Below are positions 33,984 through 41,262 of a stretch of DNA of 64,000 bases, one piece after another. This DNA comes from Pacificimonas sp036351775 (lineage in GTDB: Bacteria; Pseudomonadota; Alphaproteobacteria; Sphingomonadales; Sphingomonadaceae). The stretch lies in contig JAZBPX010000064.1 of the NCBI GenBank assembly GCA_036351775.1, positions 124,001-188,000 of the forward strand, read 5' to 3'. The notes under the pieces are model-generated. The model saw nothing but the letters and a program-made list of their open reading frames with translations, was not told the origin of the DNA and searched no databases. Made by a program: the position numbers and the translations under genes. Position 1 is the stretch's first letter, and every line of letters starts with the position of its first letter.

Positions 33984-34082
33984 GGAGAGCCTTTGCATCG
34001 GAAAACGGAGTTGATGAGAAGTCGGAGAAGAAGGTCGTTTCCACGTTGGCGCGCCGCCCCCGGCTGTCAATAGGAAGCGGGC

Positions 34083-34127
34083 GCGCGGAGTCCTATCCTA
34101 CAGGCTGTAGGAAACAGCACTCCGCGC
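34083..34127. terminator. Nested hairpins between tig and clpP
   Basis: Outer arms GCGCGGAGT (34083-34091) and ACTCCGCGC (34119-34127) enclose an inner, almost perfect palindrome TCCTACAG-G-CTGTAGGA (34096-34112). It begins 17 bp after the tig stop codon. There is no T-run. It is likely a tig terminator or transcript-stabilising element. Confidence 0.5.
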
Positions 34128-34143
34128 CGCTCGCTGGGTTCGC

Positions 34144-35631
34144 CTACTTCTTGGCGGGAGCCTTCTTGGCCGCGGGTTTCTTTGCCGCAGGTTTCTTTGC
34201 CGCAGGCTTCTTCGCCGCGGGCTTCTTCGCCGGGGCCTTCGCCGCGGGTTTCTTGGCAGGCGCCTTCTTCTTTGCAGGGGCCTTCTTCTTCGCGGGTTCA
34301 GGGCTCTCGTCCTCGTCCTCAATCGCCGCTTCGAGGTCGGCGCGGGTTACGGTGCGTTCCGTCACCTCGGCATCCTCGAGAAGGACATCGACGACCTTGT
34401 CCTCGAACAGGGGCGCGCGCAGCTGGGCGGCGGCCATCGGAGTCCTCTGGAAATACTCCATCACCTGCTGCTGCTGGCCGGGATATTTCTGCGCCTCCTG
34501 CATCACCAGCTGCTGCATTTCCTGCTGGCTGACATCGACGCCCTTCTTCTGGCCAATCTCCGACAGAAGGAGGCCAAGGCGCACGCGGCGTTCCGCGATC
34601 CGGCGATAATCGTCCTTCTCGCCCTCGATTTCCTTCATCGCGGCGTCCGGATCCTCGGACTGTTTCGCCTCCTGCTCAAGCTGCTGCCAGATGGTCTCGA
34701 ACTCCTGGTCCACCATGGAGGGCGGCACGTCGAAGTCGTAGCGCGCCGCCAGCGTGTCGAGCAGCTTGCGCTTCATGTGTGTCCGCGTGAGATTCTCCAG
34801 CTCCTGTGCCAGGTTCTGGCTGATGATCTCCTTCAGCTGGTCGAGGCCCTCGAGACCGAGGTTCGTCGCGAGCTCGTCATTCACCTTCGGCGTCACGGGC
34901 TTGCGAACCTCGTTCACCGTGACATCGAACTCGGCTTCGCGGCCGCGCAGATAAGTGGTGGGATAATCGTCCGGGAAGGTGACCTTCACGGTCCGGCTGT
35001 CGTTCGCCTTCACGCCCTCAAGCTGGTCCTCGAAGCCCGGGATCAGGCGGCCCGAGCCAAGCTCGATCGGCAGCGCCTCGCCGGTGCCGCCCTCAAAGGG
35101 CTCGCCGTCGACCTTGCCGAGGAAATCCATGACAACCGTGTCACCGGCCTTCGCCTTGTAAGTCTTCGCTGCCGCTTCGGTTGAGGATTGCTGCTCGGCA
35201 AACTGTTCCAGCGCGCGCTTCACGTCGGCGTCCGTCGCCTCGACGTTCAGCTTCTCAAGCTTGATCGCATCAAGATCGCCAACCTCGATCGTGGGCAGCA
35301 CTTCAAGGTCCATGGCAAAGACGACATCGCTGCCCTGATCGCCGGACTTCAGGTCGACCGAAGGCTGACCGGCGGGACGGAGCTTCTTCTCGGACAGGAC
35401 CTGCTGCACGCCCTCCTGAACACTGTTCTGGAGCGCTTCGCCATAGAGCGCTTCGCCGTGCATCTTGCGCACGAGGTTCTTCGGAACCTTGCCGGGACGA
35501 AAGCCGGGCATGCGCATGTTTTTCGCAACGTTCGCCAGCTGGGCATCGACCTTCGCTTCGACAGCGTCGGCCGGAATGGTCACGGTATAGGCGCGGGCCA
35601 GGCCCTCGTTCTTGGTTTCGTCAATGCGCAT
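34144..35631 (-). CDS. tig: Trigger factor with long lysine/alanine/proline-rich tail
   Basis: Ribosome-bound chaperone and peptidyl-prolyl isomerase. The 495-residue product has the ribosome-binding domain (about 1-150, with the signature GFRPGKVP), the FKBP-type domain (about 155-240, DTVVMDFLGKVDGEPFEGG) and the C-terminal chaperone arms. It then continues for about 50 residues as PAKK/PAAKK repeats, much like histone H1 tails, which is not part of the E. coli-type protein (about 430 residues). The start ATG at 35631 (MRIDETKN) is preferred over a TTG at 35652. The tRNA-Leu gene lies just upstream. Confidence 0.95.
   Translation of the reverse strand: MRIDETKNEGLARAYTVTIPADAVEAKVDAQLANVAKNMRMPGFRPGKVPKNLVRKMHGEALYGEALQNSVQEGVQQVLSEKKLRPAGQPSVDLKSGDQGSDVVFAMDLEVLPTIEVGDLDAIKLEKLNVEATDADVKRALEQFAEQQSSTEAAAKTYKAKAGDTVVMDFLGKVDGEPFEGGTGEALPIELGSGRLIPGFEDQLEGVKANDSRTVKVTFPDDYPTTYLRGREAEFDVTVNEVRKPVTPKVNDELATNLGLEGLDQLKEIISQNLAQELENLTRTHMKRKLLDTLAARYDFDVPPSMVDQEFETIWQQLEQEAKQSEDPDAAMKEIEGEKDDYRRIAERRVRLGLLLSEIGQKKGVDVSQQEMQQLVMQEAQKYPGQQQQVMEYFQRTPMAAAQLRAPLFEDKVVDVLLEDAEVTERTVTRADLEAAIEDEDESPEPAKKKAPAKKKAPAKKPAAKAPAKKPAAKKPAAKKPAAKKPAAKKAPAKK
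34147..34300. repeat. In-gene tandem repeat encoding the trigger factor tail
   Basis: Degenerate 15-base units (forms of TTCTTTGCCGCAGGT on the plus strand) repeat through this stretch and encode the PAAKK-type peptide repeats. Such arrays often change copy number between strains. Confidence 0.7.
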
Positions 35632-35688
35632 GGCTTGGTCGGCTTTCCTCAAGTAAGTTCGCTTGGTCAGGAGCGGGTGCGTTCAGGC

Positions 35689-35773
35689 TGGTGCGGGCGA
35701 AGGGACTCGAACCCCCACATCTTTCGATACTGGTACCTAAAACCAGCGCGTCTACCAGTTCCGCCACGCCCGC
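35689..35773 (-). tRNA. tRNA-Leu (anticodon TAG)
   Basis: The reverse strand begins GCGGGCGTGGCGGAACTGG and ends with encoded CCA, 85 nt. The anticodon stem CTGGT/ACCAG encloses TTTAGGT (anticodon TAG). The variable arm is long, and the T-arm carries GTTCGAGTC. Confidence 0.95.
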
Positions 35774-35849
35774 ATGAATGGAGTGGCGGGCGGTATAGGG
35801 AGGCGGCCCGCTCTCCGCAAGGCGGGGGGCGATGACATCGATCCGGACC

Positions 35850-36581
35850 CTAGCGTTGGGCAGCGATCAGGAACTCGACGTTCCCCGCGGGGCCGGTAAT
35901 CGGGCTTTGCGTCAGACCGAGGACGTGCCAGCCCTCGCCCGATAGCCATTTGCTGACCTCATTCTGAACGCGCGTATGGATTTCCGGATCGCGGACAACG
36001 CCGCCCTTGCCGACTTCATCCGCGCCTGCCTCGAACTGGGGTTTGATGAGGGCGATCAAGGCGGCGTCCGGCGCGGCGAAGGTCAGCGGGGTTTCGAGAA
36101 CCTTCGCAAGGCCGATGAAGCTGGCATCGCAGACGATCAGGTCGACGGGTTCGGGAATGTGATCCGGGGTCAGGTGGCGGGCATTGGTCTGTTCATGGAC
36201 GATCACGCGCTCGTCCTGGCGCAGTTTCCAGGCGAGCTGGTTGGTGCCGCTGTCGACGGCGTAGACCTTCGCCGCGCCGCCGGTGAGGAGGACGTCGGTG
36301 AAGCCGCCGGTCGAGCTGCCGACGTCGAGGCCGGTCTTGCCGGCCGGATCGATGTCAAAATGAGCGAGGGCGTGAGCGAGTTTCTGGCCGCCGCGCGAGA
36401 CCCAGGGATGGTCCTTTCCGCGAACGGTCAGTGCCGTCCCGGCTGGCAGCAACGCACCTGCCTTTGCCACGCGGGTTTCCCCGGCGAACACCAGCCCGGC
36501 CATGATGAGCGCCTGGGCGCGGGTCCGGCTGTCCGCAAGGCCCTGTTCGTGAAGGAGCTGATCGGCGCGTCGTTTCGGCAT
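35850..36581 (-). CDS. TlyA family rRNA (cytidine-2'-O)-methyltransferase
   Basis: A 243-residue protein with an N-terminal S4 domain (MPKRRADQLLHEQGLADSRT) and an FtsJ-like methyltransferase core: LDVGSSTGGFTDVLL for SAM binding at about 85-99, DASFIGLAKVL and ALIKPQFEAG. TlyA proteins 2'-O-methylate cytidines in 16S and/or 23S rRNA; some also act as haemolysins. I give the ATG at 36581. A TTG at 36593 is in frame and has the better-placed AAGG, so the true start may be 12 bases upstream. It is divergent from the antitoxin gene. Confidence 0.88.
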   Translation of the reverse strand: MPKRRADQLLHEQGLADSRTRAQALIMAGLVFAGETRVAKAGALLPAGTALTVRGKDHPWVSRGGQKLAHALAHFDIDPAGKTGLDVGSSTGGFTDVLLTGGAAKVYAVDSGTNQLAWKLRQDERVIVHEQTNARHLTPDHIPEPVDLIVCDASFIGLAKVLETPLTFAAPDAALIALIKPQFEAGADEVGKGGVVRDPEIHTRVQNEVSKWLSGEGWHVLGLTQSPITGPAGNVEFLIAAQR

Positions 36582-36633
36582 TGCAATTACCAAGGAGTTT
36601 CCTTACGGGTCACCTAACACACGGGAGCGGCTA

Positions 36634-36846
36634 ATGATTCTCGGCAAGCTGACATCCAAGGCGCAGACCACCATTCCTGCCCCGATCCGCCGCGCGCTCG
36701 GCCTGGAGCCCGGCGACCTGATCGCCTATCGCATCGAGGCCGGTCAAGTCGTGATGACGAAGGCGGGGGGCGCGGACGACGAGCACAGCCTGTCCCTGTT
36801 CACCGAATGGGGCGACGAGCATGACCGCGCCTATGACGAGTTGTAG
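36634..36846 (+). CDS. AbrB/MazE-type antitoxin
   Basis: A 70-residue swapped-hairpin DNA-binding protein: GKLTSKAQTTIPAPIRRAL is the AbrB/SpoVT motif, followed by LEPGDLIAYRIEAGQVVMTKA. The acidic C-terminus, which usually wraps the toxin, ends EHDRAYDEL. GGGAG precedes the ATG. It is the first gene of a toxin-antitoxin operon whose toxin is now separated by a 271-bp MITE. The stop TAG is formed by the target TA plus the first base of the MITE, so the protein end is unchanged. It probably represses its own promoter, as the family does. Confidence 0.8.
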   Translation: MILGKLTSKAQTTIPAPIRRALGLEPGDLIAYRIEAGQVVMTKAGGADDEHSLSLFTEWGDEHDRAYDEL

Positions 36847-37116
36847 GCCGTGTACTCACAAATGAGAATGCTCGGGATCGCGCTCAGGGCCGGTTTGGCA
36901 AGGAGGGGCCGTGCGGGCGGGCCTGACGGCCCGGCGAGCGGCATCGACGCTGCCAAACCGGCCCTGAGCGCGACCGCAGAGCGGCGATGCGGCCTTCGCC
37001 CGCTGGACGGCGGCGCGTCGTCAGTCACGATGCTCTGGCATCGCTCCGCTCCTAGCGCCTTGCCAGCGAACAAATTCCACATCGTCACGAGCGTTCCCAT
37101 TTATGAGTACACGGCC
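36846..37116. mobile_element. 271-bp MITE (IS630/Tc1-mariner-like, TA target) inside the TA operon
   Basis: The ends are inverted repeats of about 29 bp: left GGCCGTGTACTCACAAATGA, right (reverse complement) GGCCGTGTACTCATAAATGG, with few mismatches. Both ends are flanked by TA (36844-36845 and 37117-37118), the target duplication of IS630/mariner elements. A perfect 20-bp internal inverted repeat pairs 36880-36899 with 36952-36971. There is no transposase gene; 271 bp is too short, so it must be mobilised in trans. Removing it together with one TA restores antitoxin-TAG-CCC-ATG-toxin. Confidence 0.85.
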
Positions 37117-37119
37117 TAG
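36850..37119 (+). CDS. MITE-internal in-frame ORF (89 aa, doubtful protein)
   Basis: An open frame covering the whole MITE, in the same frame as the antitoxin before it and the toxin after it. It starts with GTG three bases after the antitoxin stop and ends with TAG three bases before the toxin ATG, copying the original coupling geometry at both junctions. The predicted peptide (MYSQMRMLGIALRAG...) is low-complexity and unlike any family I know. It may matter as a translated bridge rather than as a functional protein. Confidence 0.3.
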   Translation: MYSQMRMLGIALRAGLARRGRAGGPDGPASGIDAAKPALSATAERRCGLRPLDGGASSVTMLWHRSAPSALPANKFHIVTSVPIYEYTA

Positions 37120-37122
37120 CCC

Positions 37123-37452
37123 ATGAGCGTGCGCCCCGGCGACATCGTCCGCGTCCCCTACCCCTACAGCCCTGAAAACCGCAGCCGGTTTCGCCCGGCG
37201 CTTGTGGTGTCGAAGCCGCAGGGCCCGCGTGCATCGCTCGCGTGGGTGATGATGGTGACCAGTTCCGCGCGCGGCCGCTGGCCCGGCGACCTGGAGATCG
37301 ACTACAGGTCGGCGGGGCTTCCGGTGCCCTCGCTGGTGCGAAGCGCGCGCATCGCGACGGTGGAGACCGGCATGATCATCCCGTTGGGGCGGGTGAGCGC
37401 GGGGGAACTGGCCGCGATCCGCGGGCGGTTGCGAGCGGCGTTTACGGCTTAG
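37123..37452 (+). CDS. MazF/PemK-type endoribonuclease toxin
   Basis: A 109-residue protein of the PemK/MazF/CcdB fold: MSVRPGDIVRVPYPYSP is the typical first strand, RFRPALVVSKP follows with the conserved Arg-Pro, and MVTSSARGRWPGDLEI supplies the catalytic Thr/Ser segment. MazF toxins cut mRNA or tRNA at short sequences. The normal partner is the AbrB-type antitoxin 277 bp upstream. There is no Shine-Dalgarno sequence before its ATG, so expression probably depended on coupling to antitoxin translation, which the MITE now interrupts or relays. Confidence 0.8.
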   Translation: MSVRPGDIVRVPYPYSPENRSRFRPALVVSKPQGPRASLAWVMMVTSSARGRWPGDLEIDYRSAGLPVPSLVRSARIATVETGMIIPLGRVSAGELAAIRGRLRAAFTA

Positions 37453-37478
37453 CTGCGGTGCGACGAGGTTTTAGTGTC

Positions 37479-37566
37479 GTCATTCCGGCAGACGCCGGAA
37501 TCCATCTCCGGCCGTTGGACCGAGGTCGAACCTTAGGAGGTGGATCCCGGCTTTCGCCGACATGAC
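37479..37566. repeat. Mosaic palindromic repeat, beta subtype
   Basis: Starts GTCATTCCGGCAGACGCCGG and ends CGCCGACATGAC. The centre (CATCTCCGGCCGTTGGACCG, then GGAGGTGGATCCCGG) matches the copies at 50967 and 51426. It lies between the MazF-type toxin and the DUF2442 gene. Confidence 0.75.
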
Positions 37567-37627
37567 GTGAGGGGCGGCCGTCGGCAGTTTCCCATCCGCT
37601 TAGTGAGCCGAGAAGGCGTTGGCTGCT

Positions 37628-37891
37628 TCAGGCTGCGCGGTTTTCAAGCTGTCCGCAGGCTTTCAGGTCGGCGTGCAGCGTGTGGCCGGCAAGCTCAAGG
37701 CCGTTTGGCCATGCCAGCGCGCCGGATTCGATGAAGCCTCTCGCGAAGTAAGCCGGATCGGCCAGCGGCTGCGTCAGCACGGTCTCGCGCGCAATGATGT
37801 CCGCTGCCGACCAGATACCCCGACTGCCGTCCGAAAAGTGCAGCTCGATCGTCGGGTGGGCCAAGGGGCGAAGGGATATAATCTTAATCAT
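37628..37891 (-). CDS. DUF2442 domain protein
   Basis: An 87-residue protein: MIKIISLRPLAHPTIELHFSDGSRG, then FARGFIESGALAWPNGLELAG, which is the DUF2442 pattern. It partners the DUF4160 gene directly upstream. The ATG at 37891 overlaps the DUF4160 coding end (ATGATTAA), so translation is coupled. DUF4160-DUF2442 pairs occur widely as small two-gene modules and are suspected toxin-antitoxin systems; the biochemical role is not established. A longer start (GTG at 37903) is possible but would overlap more. Confidence 0.75.
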   Translation of the reverse strand: MIKIISLRPLAHPTIELHFSDGSRGIWSAADIIARETVLTQPLADPAYFARGFIESGALAWPNGLELAGHTLHADLKACGQLENRAA

Positions 37892-38153
37892 CGAGGTCAG
37901 CACCGGCGATCATCTCCATCGGCATCAGATCGATACCGCGCTGCCAGTTATCCAGCAATTCATCCTGGCGGTCCAGCCGCCACTGATCGACGATGCGGAA
38001 CGCCTTGCGCGGCAGCTTCCCAGCAAGGACCGCACCCGAGCGAATGTGGATCAGCGCCTCAAAGCCCTGATAGGATGCGTGAAAGTGCGGCGGATTGTGG
38101 TCCGCATGATACATGCGAATGATGATGCCGAAGAAGATCGAAATGACCGGCAT
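37884..38153 (-). CDS. DUF4160 domain protein
   Basis: An 89-residue protein: MPVISIFFGIIIRMYHADHN then PPHFHASYQGFEALIHI. The dense His/Asp cluster is the hallmark of DUF4160 and could bind a metal. It lies 10 bp behind dxs on the same strand and overlaps the DUF2442 gene by eight bases. It may be a toxin-antitoxin-like pair carried on the dxs transcript. The function is unknown. Confidence 0.8.
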   Translation of the reverse strand: MPVISIFFGIIIRMYHADHNPPHFHASYQGFEALIHIRSGAVLAGKLPRKAFRIVDQWRLDRQDELLDNWQRGIDLMPMEMIAGADLDD

Positions 38154-38163
38154 CGTGCAAAGA

Positions 38164-40089
38164 CTAAGCCCGCGCGCCTTCCTCGACGCCGACGCTGTTG
38201 TGCCTCAGCGCTTCGAGGACTTTCGTGACGATGTGGGGGGCGGTGAGGCCGGCTTCGTCATACTGCTTGTCGGGGGCATCGTGGTCCTGGAAGATGTCGG
38301 GCAGGCGCATGGTGCGGATCTTGAGGCCGCTGTCGGTCCAGCCTTCGTCCGAGGCGAGCGTCAGGATGTGCGCGCCGAGGCCGCCGATGGACCCCTCCTC
38401 GATTGTGATGACCACATCGTGCGTGGCGGCGAGGCGGCGGATGAGGGCCTCGTCGAGGGGCTTGGCGAAGCGGAGGTCGGCGACGGTGGTGGAGAGGCCC
38501 TTGGCGTCCAGCTCGTCGGCGGCCTTTAGCGCCTCCGCCAGCCGCGTGCCGAGGGAGAGGATCGCGACCTTCGCGCCCTCACGGACGATGCGGCCCTTGC
38601 CGATTTCGAGCTGCTGCGGCGTTTCGGGCAAATCGATGCCCGTGCCCGCTCCGCGCGGATAGCGGAGCGCGATGGGGCCGCTGTCATGCTGGGCGGCGGT
38701 GTAAGTCATGTGGACGAGTTCCGCCTCGTCCGCCGCGGCCATCACGACGAAGTTCGGCAGCGTCGAGAGATAGGTGATATCGAAGCTGCCCGCGTGGGTC
38801 GCGCCGTCCGCACCGACAAGGCCCGCGCGGTCGATGGCGAAGCGGACGGGCAGGTTCTGGATCGCGACGTCGTGCACGACCTGGTCAAAGGCGCGCTGGA
38901 GGAAGGTCGAGTAGATCGCGGCGAAGGGGCGCATGCCCTGTGCCGCTAGGCCGGCCGCGAAGGTGACGCCGTGCTGTTCGGCGATCCCGACATCGAAGGC
39001 GCGGTCGGGATGGGCCTTTGCGAACTTGTCGACGCCGGTGCCCGACGGCATCGCGGCGGTGATGGCGCAGATCTTCGGGTCGGTCTCGGCAAGTTTTGCG
39101 AGCGTTTCGCCGAAGACGTTCTGGTAAGCTGGCGGGCCGCCGGAGGACTTCTTCTGCTTGCCGGAGACGACGTCGAACTTGGCGACACCGTGATATTTGT
39201 CGGCGCTGGCCTCCGCGGGGCCGTAGCCATGGCCCTTTTTCGTGACGACGTGGACGAGCATGGGCCCCTGCCCGCTGTCACGGACATTTTCGAGGACGGG
39301 GATCAGGTGGTCGAGATTGTGACCGTCAATGGGCCCGACATAATAGAAGCCGAGCTCCTCGAACAAGGTGCCGCCGGTGGCCATGCCGCGGGCATATTCC
39401 TCCGCCTTCGCCGCTGCATTGTGGACGCGGCGGGGCATTTTCGAGACGACCTTCTTCGCCAGCGCGCGGAGGCCGACATATTCGGACGAGGACACGGCGC
39501 GGGCGAGATAGGCGCTGAGCCCGCCGACGGGCGGCGCGATGGACATGTCGTTGTCGTTGAGGATGACGACGAGGCGGTTCCCGGCCTGTTCGGCGTTGTT
39601 CATCGCCTCATACGCCATGCCGGCCGACATGGCGCCGTCACCGATGACAGCGATGGCCCTGCCGTCCGCGCCGGTCAGCTTGTTAGCAACGGCAAAGCCG
39701 AGGGCGGCGGAGATGGAGGTGGAGGAATGCGCCGCGCCGAAGGGGTCGTACTCGCTTTCGGAGCGCTTGGTGAAGCCGCTGAGCCCCCCGCCCTGGCGAA
39801 TGCTGCGCATGCGGTCCCGGCGGCCGGTCAGGATCTTGTGCGGATAGGCCTGGTGGCCGACATCCCAGACCAGGCGGTCATCGGGCGTGTTGAACACGTA
39901 GTGGATCGCGACCGAAAGCTCCACGACGCCGAGACCGGCGCCGAGATGGCCGCCCGTCTGGCTGACCGCGTCGATCATCTCGGCGCGCAGCTCGTCGGCG
40001 AGCTGGCGCAGATCTTCGGGCGGAAGCTTCCGGAGGTCGTGCGGAGTGTCGACGGTGTCGAGTAGCGGCGTAGCCGGCGTGCCGGTCAT
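38164..40089 (-). CDS. dxs: 1-deoxy-D-xylulose-5-phosphate synthase
   Basis: Thiamine-diphosphate enzyme that makes DXP from pyruvate and glyceraldehyde-3-phosphate, the first step of the MEP isoprenoid pathway. The 641-residue product has SQTGGHLGAGLGVVELSVA, DVGHQAYPHKILTGR, the ThDP-binding GDGAMSAGMAYEAMNNA (about 150-166) and the transketolase-like central domain with FDVGIAEQHGVTFAAGLA. GGGGA precedes the ATG. The DUF4160/DUF2442 pair follows immediately. Confidence 0.96.
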   Translation of the reverse strand: MTGTPATPLLDTVDTPHDLRKLPPEDLRQLADELRAEMIDAVSQTGGHLGAGLGVVELSVAIHYVFNTPDDRLVWDVGHQAYPHKILTGRRDRMRSIRQGGGLSGFTKRSESEYDPFGAAHSSTSISAALGFAVANKLTGADGRAIAVIGDGAMSAGMAYEAMNNAEQAGNRLVVILNDNDMSIAPPVGGLSAYLARAVSSSEYVGLRALAKKVVSKMPRRVHNAAAKAEEYARGMATGGTLFEELGFYYVGPIDGHNLDHLIPVLENVRDSGQGPMLVHVVTKKGHGYGPAEASADKYHGVAKFDVVSGKQKKSSGGPPAYQNVFGETLAKLAETDPKICAITAAMPSGTGVDKFAKAHPDRAFDVGIAEQHGVTFAAGLAAQGMRPFAAIYSTFLQRAFDQVVHDVAIQNLPVRFAIDRAGLVGADGATHAGSFDITYLSTLPNFVVMAAADEAELVHMTYTAAQHDSGPIALRYPRGAGTGIDLPETPQQLEIGKGRIVREGAKVAILSLGTRLAEALKAADELDAKGLSTTVADLRFAKPLDEALIRRLAATHDVVITIEEGSIGGLGAHILTLASDEGWTDSGLKIRTMRLPDIFQDHDAPDKQYDEAGLTAPHIVTKVLEALRHNSVGVEEGARA

Positions 40090-40250
40090 GAAATCCCCAA
40101 GAACCTGCGGCGCGCGGAGGCGCCTGTCATAGCTATATGACCGCGCTTAACGCTGCGCTTTCCGCCTGTCGAATGGCATAGCGACGCGGGAGGCGGTGCG
40201 GGACGGTCATGAACGCCCGGCCCCGAACGCAGCGACACGGGCTTGTCCCG

Positions 40251-40706
40251 TCAGGCAGCGCAATCGGCGCAGAGGCCGCGGACCTCCATGACCGGCTCCT
40301 CCGGCCTGAAACCCATGCTTTCGGCGCGGGCGCGCATCGAGCCCGAGAGATTATCGTCATCGATATGGGTGACGCCGCCGCACGCCTTGCAGATCAGGAA
40401 GATGCAGTCGTGCAGGCACTCCGGGTGACGGTTGGCCACATAGGCATTGGCAGTCTCGACGCGCTTCACCACATTCGTGTCCACGAACAGGTCGAGGATT
40501 CGGTAGATGCTGTTGGGCGCAACCCGCTTCCCGCGGCGACGGGACACCTGGTCGGCAATGTCATAGGCACTGGCGGGACCATCCATGGCGGCAAGCGTGT
40601 CGAAGACGAGCCCGCGCATCTCCGTCCACTTCTCGCCGCGGTCGGAAAGGGTGCGCTCGGCGGCATGCGCCAAGGCGGTGCCATGATATTCGCGGTGCTC
40701 AGTCAT
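40251..40706 (-). CDS. zur: Fur family transcriptional regulator, Zur-like
   Basis: A 151-residue metalloregulator with an N-terminal winged helix (VFDTLAAMDGPASAYDIADQ, RVAPNSIYRILDLFVDTNVV) and a C-terminal dimerisation domain. It has two Cys pairs for structural zinc (CKACGG and CADC). RHPECLHDCIFLICKACGG is closer to Zur than to Fur, which would carry HHDH. The start is the ATG at 40706 (MTEHREYHG); an upstream in-frame codon at 40739 is less likely. The MerC-like gene is encoded upstream on the same strand, 56 bp away, a plausible regulatory link. Confidence 0.82.
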   Translation of the reverse strand: MTEHREYHGTALAHAAERTLSDRGEKWTEMRGLVFDTLAAMDGPASAYDIADQVSRRRGKRVAPNSIYRILDLFVDTNVVKRVETANAYVANRHPECLHDCIFLICKACGGVTHIDDDNLSGSMRARAESMGFRPEEPVMEVRGLCADCAA

Positions 40707-40762
40707 GGGTTCAGTATTGGCGCGGGCGCGGCGCGGCACAAGCCTTGGCCCGCGCGCGGTGG

Positions 40763-41134
40763 TCAGGTGCAGTTATGCGCCCAGCGCATGTTCATGACGT
40801 GAGCCGCAGCGACCATCGTAACGCCGATGACTGTGAGTATGACTTCCTCGGTGCCGTGACCGACGGTCAGCGCGGCTGCCATCACCGCGAGGCCAGCGCC
40901 GCCGACGGCAATGACCTGCCAGCGGCCATGTGACAGCGCACCGCCCACAAGGCCGACCGCGGCAACGGGAATGGCGAGCGCGAGGCCCCACTGATGAACA
41001 TCGTGCCCGTAAAGCGCCAAGCCGGACGCGCTCGCCATCGTGACCAGAAGCACACCGCCGAGGCAGTGAACCAGGCAAAGACCGGACAAACCGATCGCGA
41101 TTCGGTCGAGAAGGAGGTTGGCGCGGAGCGGCAT
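40763..41134 (-). CDS. MerC domain-containing membrane protein
   Basis: A 123-residue protein with four hydrophobic helices and the metal-binding pair in LSGLCLVHCLGG (about residues 20-31), as in MerC mercury-transport proteins. Another His/Cys cluster closes the protein (MNMRWAHNCT). In sphingomonads MerC-like genes beside zur more likely handle zinc or another soft metal than mercury; this is inference from context. The start ATG at 41134 (MPLRANLLLDR) was chosen as it begins just before the first helix. Confidence 0.78.
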   Translation of the reverse strand: MPLRANLLLDRIAIGLSGLCLVHCLGGVLLVTMASASGLALYGHDVHQWGLALAIPVAAVGLVGGALSHGRWQVIAVGGAGLAVMAAALTVGHGTEEVILTVIGVTMVAAAHVMNMRWAHNCT

Positions 41135-41262
41135 GATAGTTGATGATATAGTGTAACACGGAAGAGCTGGCAACCGCTATTCCGCGGGTGCTGGGAACAG
41201 GCAATCGGCGCGACAATGCAACTCTCTTGGAAAGGGAATGCGCCGGCCACTAAGTGCAGTCC

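Noticed and set aside
36846..37116. MITE as an integron attC site or phage attachment site
   Set aside because: It has long terminal inverted repeats with TA flanks rather than the R'/R'' core sites of attC, and no integrase gene is near.
40133..40250. Small ORFs between dxs and zur
   Set aside because: They overlap zur in other frames and lack ribosome-binding sites; the spacer shows no clear gene.
41134..41262. Zur-box-like sequence (GTTGATGATATAGTGTAAC) upstream of the MerC-like gene
   Set aside because: Dyad symmetry is too poor to call an operator from one site; a weight-matrix search of known alphaproteobacterial Zur sites would be needed.
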